From contig OZ024874.1 of the NCBI GenBank assembly GCA_964017185.1, positions 51,798,856-51,862,855 on the forward strand: a stretch of DNA of 64,000 nucleotides, read 5' to 3'. Below, in pieces: positions 1-10,737 of this stretch. The translations under genes were made by a program, and so were the position numbers. How positions within the stretch are numbered: position 1 is the stretch's first letter; each line of letters starts with the position of its first letter. Source of the stretch: Rugalucina vietnamica. Taxonomy: Eukaryota > Mollusca > Bivalvia > Lucinida > Lucinidae. The notes beneath the pieces were generated by a model that saw only the letters and a program-made list of their open reading frames with translations, did no database searches and was not told where the DNA came from.

Positions 1-156
1 CAATACCTGTTCGATTAATGATAGTTACCAAAGAAAAGACAAGCGGTTTCGATTATTTATTTTCATTTTTTCATTCTTCTTGCTTCTTTGTATCATGTCT
101 ATTGATGATATGTGCATTTTTCTTCTTCTATGAAATTGAACACAATATATGTAGTC

Positions 157-164
157 TATATAAA
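157..164 (+). promoter_or_regulatory. Candidate TATA box of glycine-rich gene 1
   Basis: TATATAAA is kept in the duplicate at 31538-31545, with conserved sequence (CATCGCACTTG, AAAGAACCACAAC) just downstream where a start site and 5' UTR would lie. The coding exon begins about 300 bp further on behind a splice acceptor, so transcription probably starts here with a short untranslated first exon. I could not fix its splice donor. Confidence 0.45.
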
Positions 165-225
165 CATCGCACTTGGCAAAGAACCACAACTCTTGTTTTC
201 GCTTGTTATAATTGTTATTAATTTT

Positions 226-430
226 TATTTGGGTTACTAGTCCTTAAGTACTGGCTACTGGGTGGGCATCTATATGTAGGCCTAAATAGCTACTCACTCG
301 ACTTGCGATACGGTCTTTGTGTACTAATAGTACCCGACTGTCAATTAAGTTTTTTCCTACCTCTTTTTTGGAATGGGCATTTCAATTTTGCACAATTTCC
401 TGATCACAGCTTACTTTAACTTTTCCATTG
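226..430 (+). repeat. Diverged family-D repeat remnant in the presumed intron
   Basis: The order of words (a TTACTGGGTGGGCA-like start, ACTCACTCGACTTGCGATA, ACCTCTTTTTTGGAATGGG, TTTCCTGATC) follows the 3' third of the dispersed repeat seen best at 60933-61575. The same remnant lies in the duplicate at about 31620-31780, so it predates the duplication. It occupies the presumed intron between the TATA box and the coding exon. Confidence 0.6.
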
Positions 431-471
431 AATTTACAATCATGCATGGAGGTTTTATTTTTATTACAGTT

Positions 472-708
472 ATGGGAAATACAGGCGGTGGCGGTGGTTC
501 TGGGGGATCAGACGGCGGTGGAGGAGGTGGTGGTGGATCTGGGGGAGGTTCCTCTGGAAGTGGTGGTTCCGGGGGAAGTGGCAGTAGCGGCAGGAGAGCT
601 TTCGAGGAGTCAGATGTCGTTATTACACATATCTACACTGTACATGTTGGCTCTAATATGGGGGCAGGAGATGACGAGGGAGGGGTGCCCTATGGGAGAT
701 ATAGATAA
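472..708 (+). CDS. Short glycine-rich protein, copy 1 (78 aa)
   Basis: Function unknown. The reading frame starts at an ATG three bases after a good splice acceptor (TTTTTATTACAG). The open frame continues upstream to 373, but I take this ATG because the acceptor precedes it and the copy at 31844 starts identically (MGNTGG). Residues 1-40 are almost entirely Gly/Ser. The C-terminal ~38 residues are a non-repetitive tail with the charged block RRAFEESDVV, then an acidic DDEGG and a final RYR. Copy 2 keeps the tail (AFEESDVV, GDDEGG, GRYR), which suggests protein-level constraint. There is no signal peptide or membrane segment. A third gene at 40118 shares the M-x-NTGG start and exon structure. 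Low complexity makes homology claims unsafe. Confidence 0.6.
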   Translation: MGNTGGGGGSGGSDGGGGGGGGSGGGSSGSGGSGGSGSSGRRAFEESDVVITHIYTVHVGSNMGAGDDEGGVPYGRYR

Positions 709-1340
709 CGATTGGAGGACAAAGTTCAGCAGTTGTACTTTCAGGATGAACTGTATAAAGCATTATTTTTTATAAGTACAAGAAACTTTGTTTCCCATGT
801 GAAAAATATTTTCTTTTCTATCTTTTCTTTCTATATGTATTGCATATATACGACAACAAAGTCATTTGATAAGTCTATTTATTTGAAGTGTCTTTCTATC
901 ATTGGACAGATACATCTTGACATCATTAGTTGTCAGTATTACAATATTTGAAAAACAAAAATATAAGTAAATGATTCTAAACGCATGATAAAAAGTAAAA
1001 CCTTACAATCTGCCTTCATTTTTTCCTTCCGCCATCCCGTTATAATTATGGTATCAAAGTGTCGGTCCCATTGCGCTTAAGATCGCCTAATTTCACTATA
1101 CGATTGTCTGAATATTAATTTGGGGGTCATTTCTTTGGCCCTGATATGCAAATTAAAGCAAAATGTTTGGAAAACATTTTACAGATTTTGCATACACAAT
1201 CTTATCACAAAACTAATAATAATAATAACACAGTCGTACGATTGCCTACGATTCAGTGAGACCGGCTCTTAAAATCGTAGCTATAGTGCGCTTCCTTCCA
1301 CTATGTTGCTTTACCGCAGACATATAGTACACTTGTTATA

Positions 1341-1613
1341 TACTACGAAAACATGCCCATGCAATATACAGGAATGTTTTAAGTTGTAAAAAAATGAATG
1401 TTTTTAGTAGAAACATTTTGATATTTTTCTTATTTTTGCTCAAAACATAGATTGTGGGTACACGTTAGAACCGCCTCGCCGAGGCGGTTCTAACGAGTAC
1501 CCACAATCTATGTTTTGGAGCAAAAATAATAAAAATAGGTATACCCCTGCAAACCCAGTTTTACGAAATATAAGTGGGGTTCAAGTGGGTATACAAGGAC
1601 ATGTTTTCGTGAT
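1341..1613. mobile_element. MITE family B, copy 1
   Basis: Terminal inverted repeats of the form ACGAAAACATGyCC lie at both ends. A nearly perfect central palindrome at 1440-1525 has arms containing GATTGTGGGTAC and meets at CGCCTCGCCGAGGCG. The same structure recurs at 49094, 52575, 56346, 59654 and 62390, in both orientations. It encodes no protein, so it is a non-autonomous DNA element. Confidence 0.75.
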
Positions 1614-1689
1614 TGGAAGGTAAGAGGTGAACCGGCACGGTCAAAGAATATTTTTTCGCTCCTCCATCCCCTTTGCCTGTCGAGTATTT

Positions 1690-2119
1690 TTTAGTTTGTA
1701 ACATAATCTTACATTATTATTAGTGAAACTCTTTGCGTTGGCATTTGCTTTGTGTGTGTTCCTTATGTAGTTTGTTAAGTATTGCAAATGGAAGAGACTG
1801 ATAATATTTTACTGATGACAATTGACACCATTATAATAATAGCAACAATAATAATGATGATAATGATAATAAAACTAATAATGATAATAATAATATGTAC
1901 AGTGCAAGAAAGCAAGGTCGCGAATTAAAATCTGTAAAATCTTATTGTCGTTAGATAATAAAAATAATATGTAATAATAATAATAATAATAATAATGATA
2001 ATAAACACATTGATAATAATGGTAATACTCGTGCAGATGATGATGTTGACGTAAGATACTACTACTAATAATAGTAGTAACAATAATAATAAGAGCTGTA
2101 GCATAATGCTAATATATAT
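1690..2119. repeat. AT-rich trinucleotide tract (AAT/ATA)
   Basis: Irregular AAT, ATA and GAT trinucleotides with short TAATAATAATAA runs, best developed at 1840-2100. The open frame on the minus strand is a by-product of the repeat. I see no gene. Confidence 0.7.
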
Positions 2120-3558
2120 CTTTGCCTTGATGCAATAAGGCAAAATCACTAAACCATGAAAGTTAACTTTAACTACCTAAGATTTAAAGTTCTCACTTAT
2201 ATTGTGAAAGAAGTGTGTTTATATACCTATTGAGTGTTGAGATATAAAGCAAAATCACTGAACCGTAAAATAAGGTCACACTAACCAATAAGTACTTCAG
2301 GGTCAAAGGTCTAGTGATACTTAATCAAAATGTGAAACAAATATGATCCATTGAGTGTTGAGATATTAAGCAAAATGACTGAACCATGAAATTAGGTCAT
2401 AGTGACCTAAAGTATGTTTGGGTTAAAGGTCTGGTCATACTCATTCATAATCAGAAAGAAATATGAAAAGATACCAACTGAGTGTCGAGATATAAGGCAA
2501 AGTCACTGAACCATGAAATTAGGTCACAGTGACCCAGGAATACTTTACGGACAAAGGTCTTGTCATACGCAAATATATTGTGAAAGAGGTATGTTCATAT
2601 AGCAATTGAGTGCCGAACTATAAGGAAAAATCACTGAACCGTGAAATTAGGTCATAATGGCCAAGGACTACTTTAGGGTCAAAGGTCTTGTCATATGCAA
2701 ACATAGTGTGAAAAAAGTTCATTCATAAACCAATTGAGTGTCGAGATATAAGGCAAAATCACCGAACCATGAAATTAGGTCATAGTGACCTATAAGTACT
2801 TTTGTGTTAAAGGTCTGGTCATACTCATTCAGAATCTGAAAGAAGTAAGAAAAAATACCAACTGAGTGTCGAGATATAAGGCAAAATCACTGAACCATGA
2901 AATTAGGTCACAGTGACCTAGGAATACTTCAGGGTCAAAGGTCTTGTCATACACAAACATATTGTGAAAACAGTATGTTCATATACCAATTGAGTGCCGA
3001 GATATATGTCAAAATCACTGAACCGTGAAATTAGGTCAAAATGACCAAGGACTACTTTAGGGTCAAAGGTCTTGTCATACACAAACATAGTGTGAAAGAA
3101 AATTGTTCATAAACCAACTGAGTGCGGAGATATAAGGCAAAATCACTGAACCATGAAATTAGGTCACAGTGACCTATAAGTATATTGGGGTCAAAGGTCT
3201 GGTCATACTCAATCATAATCTGAAAAAAGTTTGTCCATAAACCAATTGAGTGTTGAGATATAAGGCAAAATCACTGAACCATGAAATTAGGTCACAGTGA
3301 CCTATAAGTATATTGGGGTCAAAGGCCTGGTCATACTCACTCATAATCTGAAAGAAGTAAGAAAATATATTAATTGAGTGTCAAGATATAAGGCAAAATC
3401 ACTGAACCGTGAAATTAGGTCAAAGTGACCTGTAAGTATATTGGGGTCAAAGGCCTGGTCATACTCACTCATAATCTGAAAGAAGTAAGAAAATATATTA
3501 ATTGAGTGTCAAGATATAAGGCAAAATCACTGAACCGTGGAAAGTAGGTCAACCGACC
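2120..3558. repeat. Satellite, ~12 units of ~127 bp, with nuclear-receptor-like sites
   Basis: The marker GCAAAATCACTGAACC recurs at about 2141, 2250, 2371, 2497, 2627, 2756, 2882, 3011, 3137, 3263, 3392 and 3518, giving a period of ~127 bp (the first two units are shorter). The last two units are nearly identical, pointing to recent homogenisation. Most units hold AGGTCA-n3-TGACCT or a one-base variant, and most hold GGGTCAAAGGTC. No coding potential. Confidence 0.95.
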
Positions 3559-3659
3559 CTTACCGTCATGACACACAAGTCAGTGTCGCAAAGTCAAAAG
3601 ATGAATGACCAATCATCTTCCTAAGTTCTTTCTACTAAGAAATAAAAAAGAAAAAAACA

Positions 3660-4340
3660 CGGAGTTCCAGATTTTGACCTCTAGCCCCCCCTCCCCCCTC
3701 CTGACTCTGACCCAGAGATCCGATGTCATGGAACCTAAAGTGTATGACGTATGAACGCTTTATGATAAGTTGTTGTCAAGATATGGACTCCTTGTAAAAG
3801 TTACACAGCAGTACATCTATTTTTTACAGTGTTCTAGTTTTTAACCTCTAGTCCCACCCCCAGGCATGGACCCAGAGATACGATGCCATGAAATGAAACT
3901 CAACCCTACAGGGTACCTATGGTTTGAGTATGAAAGCCCCCTGATAAAAGGTTATCAACATATAGACTTCTAGAATACTGTATCACAGAACAGCCATAAT
4001 TATTAATGGTGTTCTAGATTTTAACCTCTAGCCCCACCCCCTGGCATGGACCCAGGAATTCGATGCCATGGAAAGAAAGCCGACCTTACAGGGTGTCAAT
4101 GGCCCAAGTATCAATACTTTCTGAGATATGGACATCTAGAAAACTTTAACGCAAGAATGGCCATTTTTGAAGATGTTCTAGATTTTAACCTCCAGCCCCA
4201 CCCCTGGCCTGAACCCAGGGGCCCGATGCCATGGAATGAAAGCTAACCCTACAGGGTATCTATGGTCCAAGTATGAATGCTTTCTGATAAGTGGTTGTCA
4301 AGATATGGACTTCTAGAAAACTTTAACGCAAGTGTGACGC
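3660..4340. repeat. Tandem array, four units of ~165-180 bp
   Basis: The marker TTTTAACCTCTAGCCCC recurs at about 3671, 3838, 4017 and 4179, followed each time by GGCATGGACCCAG, CGATGCCATGGAA and a variant of CTACAGGGTA. The units differ by point changes. The open frame at 4046-4246 arises from the repeat and is not a gene. Confidence 0.9.
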
Positions 4341-4391
4341 GCACGGGAACGCGCACGGGAACGGGAACGCACACGGGAACGGGAACGTGGA
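4337..4391. repeat. Minisatellite of ACGGGA / GCGCAC units
   Basis: Alternating GCGCACGGGAAC and GGGAACGCAC words form a short GC-rich tandem block at the edge of the preceding array. Confidence 0.7.
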
Positions 4392-4399
4392 CGACCGGG

Positions 4400-5170
4400 G
4401 TGACTGCAATAGCTCTATGCACTTTGTGCAGTCGAGCTAATAAGTAATAATGGTAAGTAATAGAATAATAGTAATGATGCAGATGATATGGTGATGATGA
4501 TGATGATGAGGAGGAGGACGATGATTGCGTTAAAACACTGTATTTATTTATTTCATTTATTTAGATTAAACCTTAAGGACACGACATGCTTAGGATCCAG
4601 ACAGTATCATGAGCATTGCTATGGTACATGGGAGACATCGCGAGAGGACGTGGATTACCCTATCAGACGGTCATTCTCGCGAATCTATCCCACTTTCCCA
4701 CATCAACGATCCTGACAATTAGTCCTTTTCCCCCTCTCCTTATATATTTTAAATGCATTTATTTCTAATTAATACAGATATACACATACTTAGGACAGAT
4801 AAATCTGATTAAATGTCTTATATTTGATGATATATGGTGTAATGTATAATTGGTGGGTTTAAAAAGTCTGTTCTGTTCTGTTCGGTAGGTGTGTCTGAAA
4901 CGAGGAGAAGCGATTAAACAAAAGAATATATTTAATACAACACGCATTTCCATTTTTTTTTTAAATATAAATTGAGGTGCGCTATCTAAGGAGGGAATCG
5001 TAAACATAGTATCCCGGTATAGCTTGACCACGAAAAATTGGCGGTGTTATGGTTATATTGTTTGCCAACATATAGCTTTTTATAGATCGCCGATTATTAC
5101 AGGTGTTTTCCAAACAATTCACCGATTATTTACGGTAATGTATTGACATGTTATTCTTAATAATATTAGA
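4400..5170. other. No recognisable gene
   Basis: AT-rich sequence with a short GATGAT microsatellite at about 4484-4510. The open frames are short, lack splice context and resemble nothing I know. Confidence 0.5.
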
Positions 5171-5178
5171 GAAAGGAA

Positions 5179-5258
5179 TTGGCTCGGTAGGTAGAGGAGC
5201 AATTTAGTTGATTTGAAAGAGAAAGTATTTTGACAACCCGGGTTCGAATCCCATCAAA
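5179..5258 (+). mobile_element. tRNA-derived SINE head
   Basis: An A-box-like stretch GGCTCGGTAGGTAGAG (5180-5195) and a perfect B box GGTTCGAATCC (5241-5251) sit about 45 bp apart, as in a tRNA. I see no clean acceptor-stem pairing, so a SINE head or tRNA pseudogene is more likely than a working tRNA gene. Confidence 0.6.
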
Positions 5259-5783
5259 TACATTTTTGATAGAGTGCTCTTCTTTATCTTCATTTTTTTC
5301 TTTCTTTGTCTTTTATGGTGTTATATTTTCTGATATTTTATTTAATTTATTCTCTTTGCAGATCATATCAATGCTAAATGATATGTTTATGGGACTAAAC
5401 ATAGTATATTTGAATTTCTAAGTATAACTTTTACGGGTCATAGAAAGTGGGTATCCATATTAATGGTTATTTGCACCGCATTGTCTGCATCTTTTAGGTT
5501 ATTTCATTACATGTCACACATTAAATCATAGTTTCACTTAGAGTACGTCACACCTCGTCGCTCAATGTCGCGTCACCAGAACAATCGTCACCCGCCGTCA
5601 GCTTATCTACCGTCAACGTGTTTTTGTCAGAGTACGCGAGCCAAACAACGACTGATTTTACATTCCCATGTGAATTGCGAAAAAAAATCTAGATTATCAT
5701 GTAAAAACACGAACTGCATGAAAGTATGAGTGATGGTTAGGGAATGGCGTGAAAAAAAAAACACTCTCAGAAAAATATCTAAA

Positions 5784-5845
5784 GGATTCGAAACCGTGTT
5801 GGTCGGATACTACGTCCTGCGGTCTAACCATTACACCAAATTCTA
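5784..5845 (-). mobile_element. tRNA-derived sequence, minus strand
   Basis: Read on the minus strand, TGGTGTAATGGTTAGACC (complement of 5821-5838) matches an A box and GGTTTCGAATCC (complement of 5784-5795) a B box. I found no reliable acceptor stem, so I call it a SINE head or tRNA pseudogene. Confidence 0.6.
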
Positions 5846-5859
5846 ATGCAGACGTTGCA

Positions 5860-7135
5860 ATGATATAAGTATTTGTTCAATACCACGCTTCACGAATTCC
5901 GATAAACCGATCAATACTTGTCTAAATACTAGCATGGGATTCCGTATACGTCATCAAATTTATAAATACACATCGATAACCAAAATATTTACCAAACACC
6001 CAGCCATTTTATAATGGTCAAGCTATAATAATGCCAATATACTGTTTCTATTTTGAGCTGATATTGATTTTAATGACCTCATCTTTTGCCTTTTGCTGTG
6101 AGGAAATAATATTTCTCCTTGGGTTTCCTTATTTGTTATCTGCTCAGCAGAGTCCTTATTAGGCCTAGTTTCCACGGACAATGCTTCTTTGACGAAGATT
6201 ATTTGTCACAGAAACTTTGGCAATGAGTTTGCGTTCACCCACAGCAAAGATTACTTATTTTATTTAGCTCGCTCACCTTTGTCACAGATATTTTACGGAA
6301 CAACACCAGCTGCAGTAATAGGAAATAAAAATAAAACTGAGATCCTTTAAAGTGTCAGTAAATTTTCAATTAATTTTTTCAATTTTGATATTTTTTTATA
6401 TGTTCTAGTGCTTCGTTTGCCGAACAAGGATCTGTCGAAAACTTCCATAAAGCATTACAGATAAACCAATTAAAGACTAATTAAAATTTGACTTAAATGA
6501 GTGACAGTGATAAATATATACTTTTGCCCGCCTTCACACTCGAATTTAATGCGCAAAGTTCTGGAATTCCGGAAGTAAATAGAAACACGTGCTAAACTCT
6601 GTTTACGACCAAACATAATTACGGAGTTGTGTAATATATACTTATGATTTACTGTAAAATAAAAATATTTGAAAGTATGATCGTGTGCATTGACAAATCT
6701 TGTTCATGGCCACTTGCCCAATCATTGAAAGGCAATTGTGTGTGCCCTAAACAAAGTGGTATTTAATCGATTTTATTTACGGAGAGGCTACATAGGGGGA
6801 AATTAAGAAAGATAACAGCGCAGACTGCCCTATACATGAAAGACCGTTCAAGAACCGCGTTCTGTAGCAATTTTGCATTCTCTATAATGCATTACCCGAA
6901 TGTTGGTCCATTCATTTTTATGCCAACATCATGACCACAGTGTCATATTTCCTCCCTAAAGTAATGTTGTGTTTTGTGGTCAGCCTTCATAAGGGGGGGG
7001 GGGGGCGTTGCAATGGAATGAGAGAAAACTTACGTTTACCGCAAAAATTCTCAATGCCCGGGTTACTGAAAACGAGAATAAAGTGGTCTGTGGAGTATGA
7101 GCCATGTCGACCCGGGAACAACCGGAACTAAGCGT
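5860..7135. other. No recognisable gene
   Basis: Unique-looking AT-rich sequence with a 13-base G run at 6993-7005. The short open frames cross simple sequence and have no supporting features. Confidence 0.5.
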
Positions 7136-7139
7136 GTAA

Positions 7140-7350
7140 ACCGGCTAACCGCCTAAGTTAAAGAGTATACGTAGCTCGCATTCTTCGATACACAACTCGT
7201 ACAACTGGCAGACTGAGGTGCTACAATTTTTACGAGAACGTACCATAACGCAGCAGTTCCGATACGCCGTGCATACGTCAATGCCATGTATAAGAATGCA
7301 ACGCAGCAGGTACTCCTAATACGCCACGTAAAAGTAACGATTAAGGTCAC
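7140..7350. repeat. CGTA/GATACGCC-word block 1
   Basis: TACG- and CGTA-centred words (GAGTATACGTAGC, CCGATACGCCGTGCATACGTC, TAATACGCCACG) recur every 10-25 bases. The same vocabulary appears at 13600-13710 and 15130-16275. Confidence 0.6.
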
Positions 7351-7680
7351 GTGACGTGCGTCATGGTTGTTTTGAAAATCGATGATAAAAATATGGATTA
7401 AAATGTGATAAAACGGACTTCATTTTCGCCGTTTGTGACGGGGTGACTATTCTTACATATCACTTTTTAGATGTTCTGAATATTAATCTGATCTGACGCT
7501 GTGAATGAGAGAATTTAGGCTTTCTATACATAACATTCTCGGCCAACTAACATTGCCCTGTTGAGAGCCCCAACTGGATGCGAGTGGTCAAGTAAACGGG
7601 ACAGAGACAAACTCACGCTGGTCGATTATAAAAGTATACTGAAAGAAAAAAATAACGGACACCAACGATATGTCTATATA

Positions 7681-8652
7681 ATGAATGATGAAACGGTTAC
7701 TTGTACACCTGATAAACTAGTTCCGCATTCGAAGAAAAGAGACGCGTCATCTCCTTTACAAGATCCTTCTCTTGAACTCAAAAAGAGCAAAATTAATACA
7801 AGTCCTTTAAGTCGAGCAGAAGAACCTGAAGGATCAGACATGACATCGAAAAGTGGGGAAACCGTTCTAACTGAACAAGATTTGAACAACATAGCTGCAA
7901 AAATGCAAGATATTTTCTTGCCTGCTGTCCAGAAAATGATAGATTCAAGTGTACAAAAAATTAAAAAGGTGTATGATGATAAACTCGAAGCTCATAATCA
8001 GCGAATTGATGATCTATCAGACGAAAATGATGAGTTAAGAAGTGAAATATCTTCTCTACGGTTAGAGGTCGATAGGCTAAAATCCAGAGATGATGAACTT
8101 GAGCAATACAGCCGTAGGAATTCAATACGTATCGCCGGCATAAAAGAGAGTGACAAGCGGCCAACGAGTGAAATAGTGCTCGATATAGCAAATAAAAACG
8201 GAATAGAAGTTGACGCAAGCGATATCGATAGGTCTCACAGAGTCGGTGAATCAAAGGTCGGTAGCGACAGGCCTCTGTTAGTGAAATTTACTTCCTACCG
8301 GGCGAAAAAGCTCTTTATGAAAAAGAAAAAAGAGCTTCCTTCTGGCACTTATTTCAACGAAGATTTGACGAAAAGCCGCGGGGAACTCCTCTTCCAAGCA
8401 AGAAGACGTCGTAAAAATGATAAACTGAATGGTGCGTGGTGCTATGATGGCAGAATATACATTAAAGACATCTTAAACGAAACTCGAGAGGTTAAAACTG
8501 AACTTGATATTGACACTGCAATATTTGAGGTTGACAAGAAAATCGCCGATGACCCGGACAAATATCGTGCCGTGCTGGAAAATCGGAAGTCCAAGCCCAA
8601 ACCAGGTTCCTTGGCTATGGCATCTGGCACCATGGCGACTCCAATGGACTAA
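7681..8652 (+). CDS. LINE ORF1 (coiled-coil RNA-binding protein, CR1/L1-like type)
   Basis: A 323-aa open frame from the first ATG; the frame stays open upstream to at least 7561 without an ATG. Residues ~85-140 form a heptad-rich coiled coil ending in EQYSRRNSIRIAG (from residue 141). This is followed by HRVG, RPLLVKFTSYRAKK and YFNEDLTKSR, then a basic stretch and a GAWCYDGRIYIKD-type segment. This is the layout of ORF1 proteins of LINEs: a trimerising coiled coil, then an RRM-like and C-terminal nucleic-acid-binding domain. The protein would coat LINE RNA. The frame has no stops, so this copy is fairly young. An ORF2 normally follows closely; here the next ORF2-like sequence starts 2 kb downstream beyond a MITE and a tRNA-like piece, so it may belong to another copy. 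Confidence 0.8.
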   Translation: MNDETVTCTPDKLVPHSKKRDASSPLQDPSLELKKSKINTSPLSRAEEPEGSDMTSKSGETVLTEQDLNNIAAKMQDIFLPAVQKMIDSSVQKIKKVYDDKLEAHNQRIDDLSDENDELRSEISSLRLEVDRLKSRDDELEQYSRRNSIRIAGIKESDKRPTSEIVLDIANKNGIEVDASDIDRSHRVGESKVGSDRPLLVKFTSYRAKKLFMKKKKELPSGTYFNEDLTKSRGELLFQARRRRKNDKLNGAWCYDGRIYIKDILNETREVKTELDIDTAIFEVDKKIADDPDKYRAVLENRKSKPKPGSLAMASGTMATPMD

Positions 8653-9360
8653 GTATTGATTGATACAGTATAAATTGTGTGCAGTATACTTGACACTATT
8701 ATGATTATTGATTGACTGGACATAAACTGAATATAGATTTCCCCCAAAGAGCCGCATTCTCAATATACACCTTACAAACAAAGGAATGTGTAGATAATTA
8801 TATACTTTTTTGCCATAATCTAGCTTTAATGTTTTGGCTGACGATATTTGACATACCAATGCATAGTGGTTAACCCAGGTTCTATCTCCGGTCTCTGTAT
8901 AACCTAAGCTGTTGGCGAACATTCCTTCAAAACGTAAAACAAATAGGCAAAAAATAAACAAACTATAACAAATAAGCAAGCATAAAATCGAATAGTTAAT
9001 GTTAAAGAGCGGTACAAACATATTTGAAAATAGAATACGATCTCCTCATGCTGTTAAAAAGATTATTTCGGAAGGAAAACCTGGTGTTTTCTGCAAAGTA
9101 CCACTGTATGGTCCCAGGTAGTTGTAGAAGCCTCTATAGCGTAATGGTAAGACAGTCGTAGTTGGTGCGATCCCGGGTCCGGCACACATTGCTTTCGGAT
9201 AAGGCCGTGTCTTAGCATGACATTAGCTGTTGCTGGAGCCACAAGAAAATATTTTGGGCGACCAGTCGATGTAAAACAATGGTTCATGTGTGAATTATTA
9301 ACAATAGACTATTGACTGTTTTTCAATGGGTATGCAAGTAAAATGTTTCATTGGTTTATA
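8653..9360. other. Non-coding stretch with a tRNA-like fragment
   Basis: It follows LINE ORF1 directly. At 9127-9182, TAGCGTAATGGTAAGAC resembles an A box and GGTGCGATCCCGG a damaged B box, suggesting an old SINE head on the plus strand. Nothing else is recognisable. Confidence 0.45.
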
Positions 9361-9569
9361 CACGAGCCGCCGCATGGGTGAACCAGCAATCTGCGTAGGC
9401 GAAAACAAAGGCGCAGATCAGCGCCTTTGTTTCGCTGTATGGAAAGTACAATTCTTCTTCCCTAACACGAAATTTCAAGGTTCTAGCCTGCTTCTGTGAC
9501 TGTACAGGCCGGTTTGTGTCGGTCTGGTCGGAAACACAAGTTATTGGTTTTCTCATGCGCGGGCTCATG
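9361..9569. mobile_element. MITE family A, copy 1
   Basis: The left end (GAGCCGCCGCATGGG) and right end (TCATGCGCGGGCTCATG) are inverted versions of each other, with the family words AACCAGCAATCTG, GGCGCAGATCAGCGCC, GAAATTTCAAGGTTCTAGC and GTGTCGG between. It is in the opposite orientation to the copy at 43061. Confidence 0.75.
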
Positions 9570-10400
9570 TATATGTATGTATGTACCAATGAATCGATAT
9601 ACAATATTGTAAACGTTGCAATACAGTACGCAAAAGTGTTTAACCATACACCGTCCAAACAAGGTCTAACTGTTCGTCAGTCGAAGATGTATTTAAAAAA
9701 AAATGACTATGTTCACTTGATGTTTTATGTAAGAATAAGAATGCTTTGGTCTCACAAATAGTATAAACCTACAAGAAGCATGCACAGTGAGCGTAATATT
9801 GGGATTGTATGTTGGGTCTTTATAGCTTCTTAAAAGCTTCAAATATAGTATTTTTATTGTGTTTATAGTTCGAACAAGGATAAGTATGCTAGAACATTGT
9901 AAACTGTGGAAAGTGGTATTTATAGTAGTGAAATTATATGTCGTACTAAACTGATTGCTATTTAAAGATACTGAAACAAAATTTCTCTCATAACAGCGTC
10001 GAATTACTATTTTGAACAAGTAATGAGTCGGTCGCCGCATATTAACTTGGAATATATTTGTATTTTCTAGTACATACCTTGGAATATTTTGAAAGATTTA
10101 TCTACTGGATGTATCTATATAGCCACAAAGTAGATCCAGACGAGACACCGCTCTGAGCGGGACTATGTCTCGCTTTATAACGTAACGTAAATTATTGACT
10201 TTATGCATAAAAAGAAACAGTGCGACCTAGCCTTAGTTGCGTCCGTCTCAAATGGCGGAATAATTATCATTACCTTTTCTATGTATCATATGTTGCTTAC
10301 TTCTGTGTTTATATTTTGTAAGTGTGTGTTGCCGTCGATGTTGCGTCTGCCGAGTGGCCTTCTCTGTTGTCTCGTACGAGCTCATGGGGCGTGCTTGACG
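9570..10400. other. No recognisable gene
   Basis: AT-rich sequence without clear repeats or domain-bearing frames. Its last part may be the 5' UTR of the LINE whose ORF2 begins near 10738. Confidence 0.4.
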
Positions 10401-10737
10401 CTGAAGGTGTTCCGTGATTGCTTATCGAATAGAACTTCAAAACATTACGTCTACAACAGTAGGTAAACTCCGCGGGTCTGCCTTCAGCGTGGGGCATGGT
10501 GGCAAGGGTTTGCGTTTCATAATTCTTATAGTTTTAGCAAGTCTAATTTTGAATGTAGCAACTTCGCGTAATGAAAATAACGACGAATTATGTTATTGCC
10601 TGAAACAGTTCCTGAATGCAGACTGTCGGAAAAACTTGAAACTCCAGCAGGGATATAAACGCATCACCCCTCCCCAGGTGGTTATAGAAAGGAACCAAGC
10701 TTTTTTCAGGTCGTTTATTTTATTAATATACATACTT

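Larger units (their letters stand above)
28..1325. repeat. Segmental duplication, copy 1 (glycine-rich gene unit)
   Basis: This stretch aligns by eye with 31473-32722 over promoter, intron, coding exon and 3' flank. Matching blocks include the start (AAAGAAAAGACAAGCGG), the TATA box region, the glycine-rich exon and the 3' flank ending near CTATGTTGCTTTACC. Sequence outside both ends does not match. Divergence is moderate with small indels, so the duplication is not recent. Confidence 0.85.

Noticed and set aside
428..775. Alternative 115-aa frame over the glycine-rich exon
   Set aside because: The Val-rich frame is the +1 shadow of the Gly-rich frame; only the Gly-rich frame is conserved with the copy at 31844. 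The same applies to 40131-40397.
1440..1525. Palindrome as a transcription terminator
   Set aside because: It is the centre of a MITE repeated many times in both orientations; rho-independent terminators do not apply to this genome.
2120..3558. Regular repeats resembling a CRISPR array
   Set aside because: Units of ~127 bp are similar over their whole length with no unique spacers, the host is a eukaryote and there are no cas genes. It is a satellite.
4046..4246. 66-aa frame in the second tandem array
   Set aside because: Generated by the repeat unit and disrupted in the other units.
5179..5258. Functional tRNA gene
   Set aside because: A and B boxes are good, but I see no consistent acceptor or anticodon stems. 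The same holds at 5784, 9127, 16925, 44535 and 57275, which I call SINE heads or tRNA pseudogenes.
8473..9021. 182-aa minus-strand frame opposite LINE ORF1
   Set aside because: Partly antisense shadow of ORF1, with no recognisable domain or conservation.
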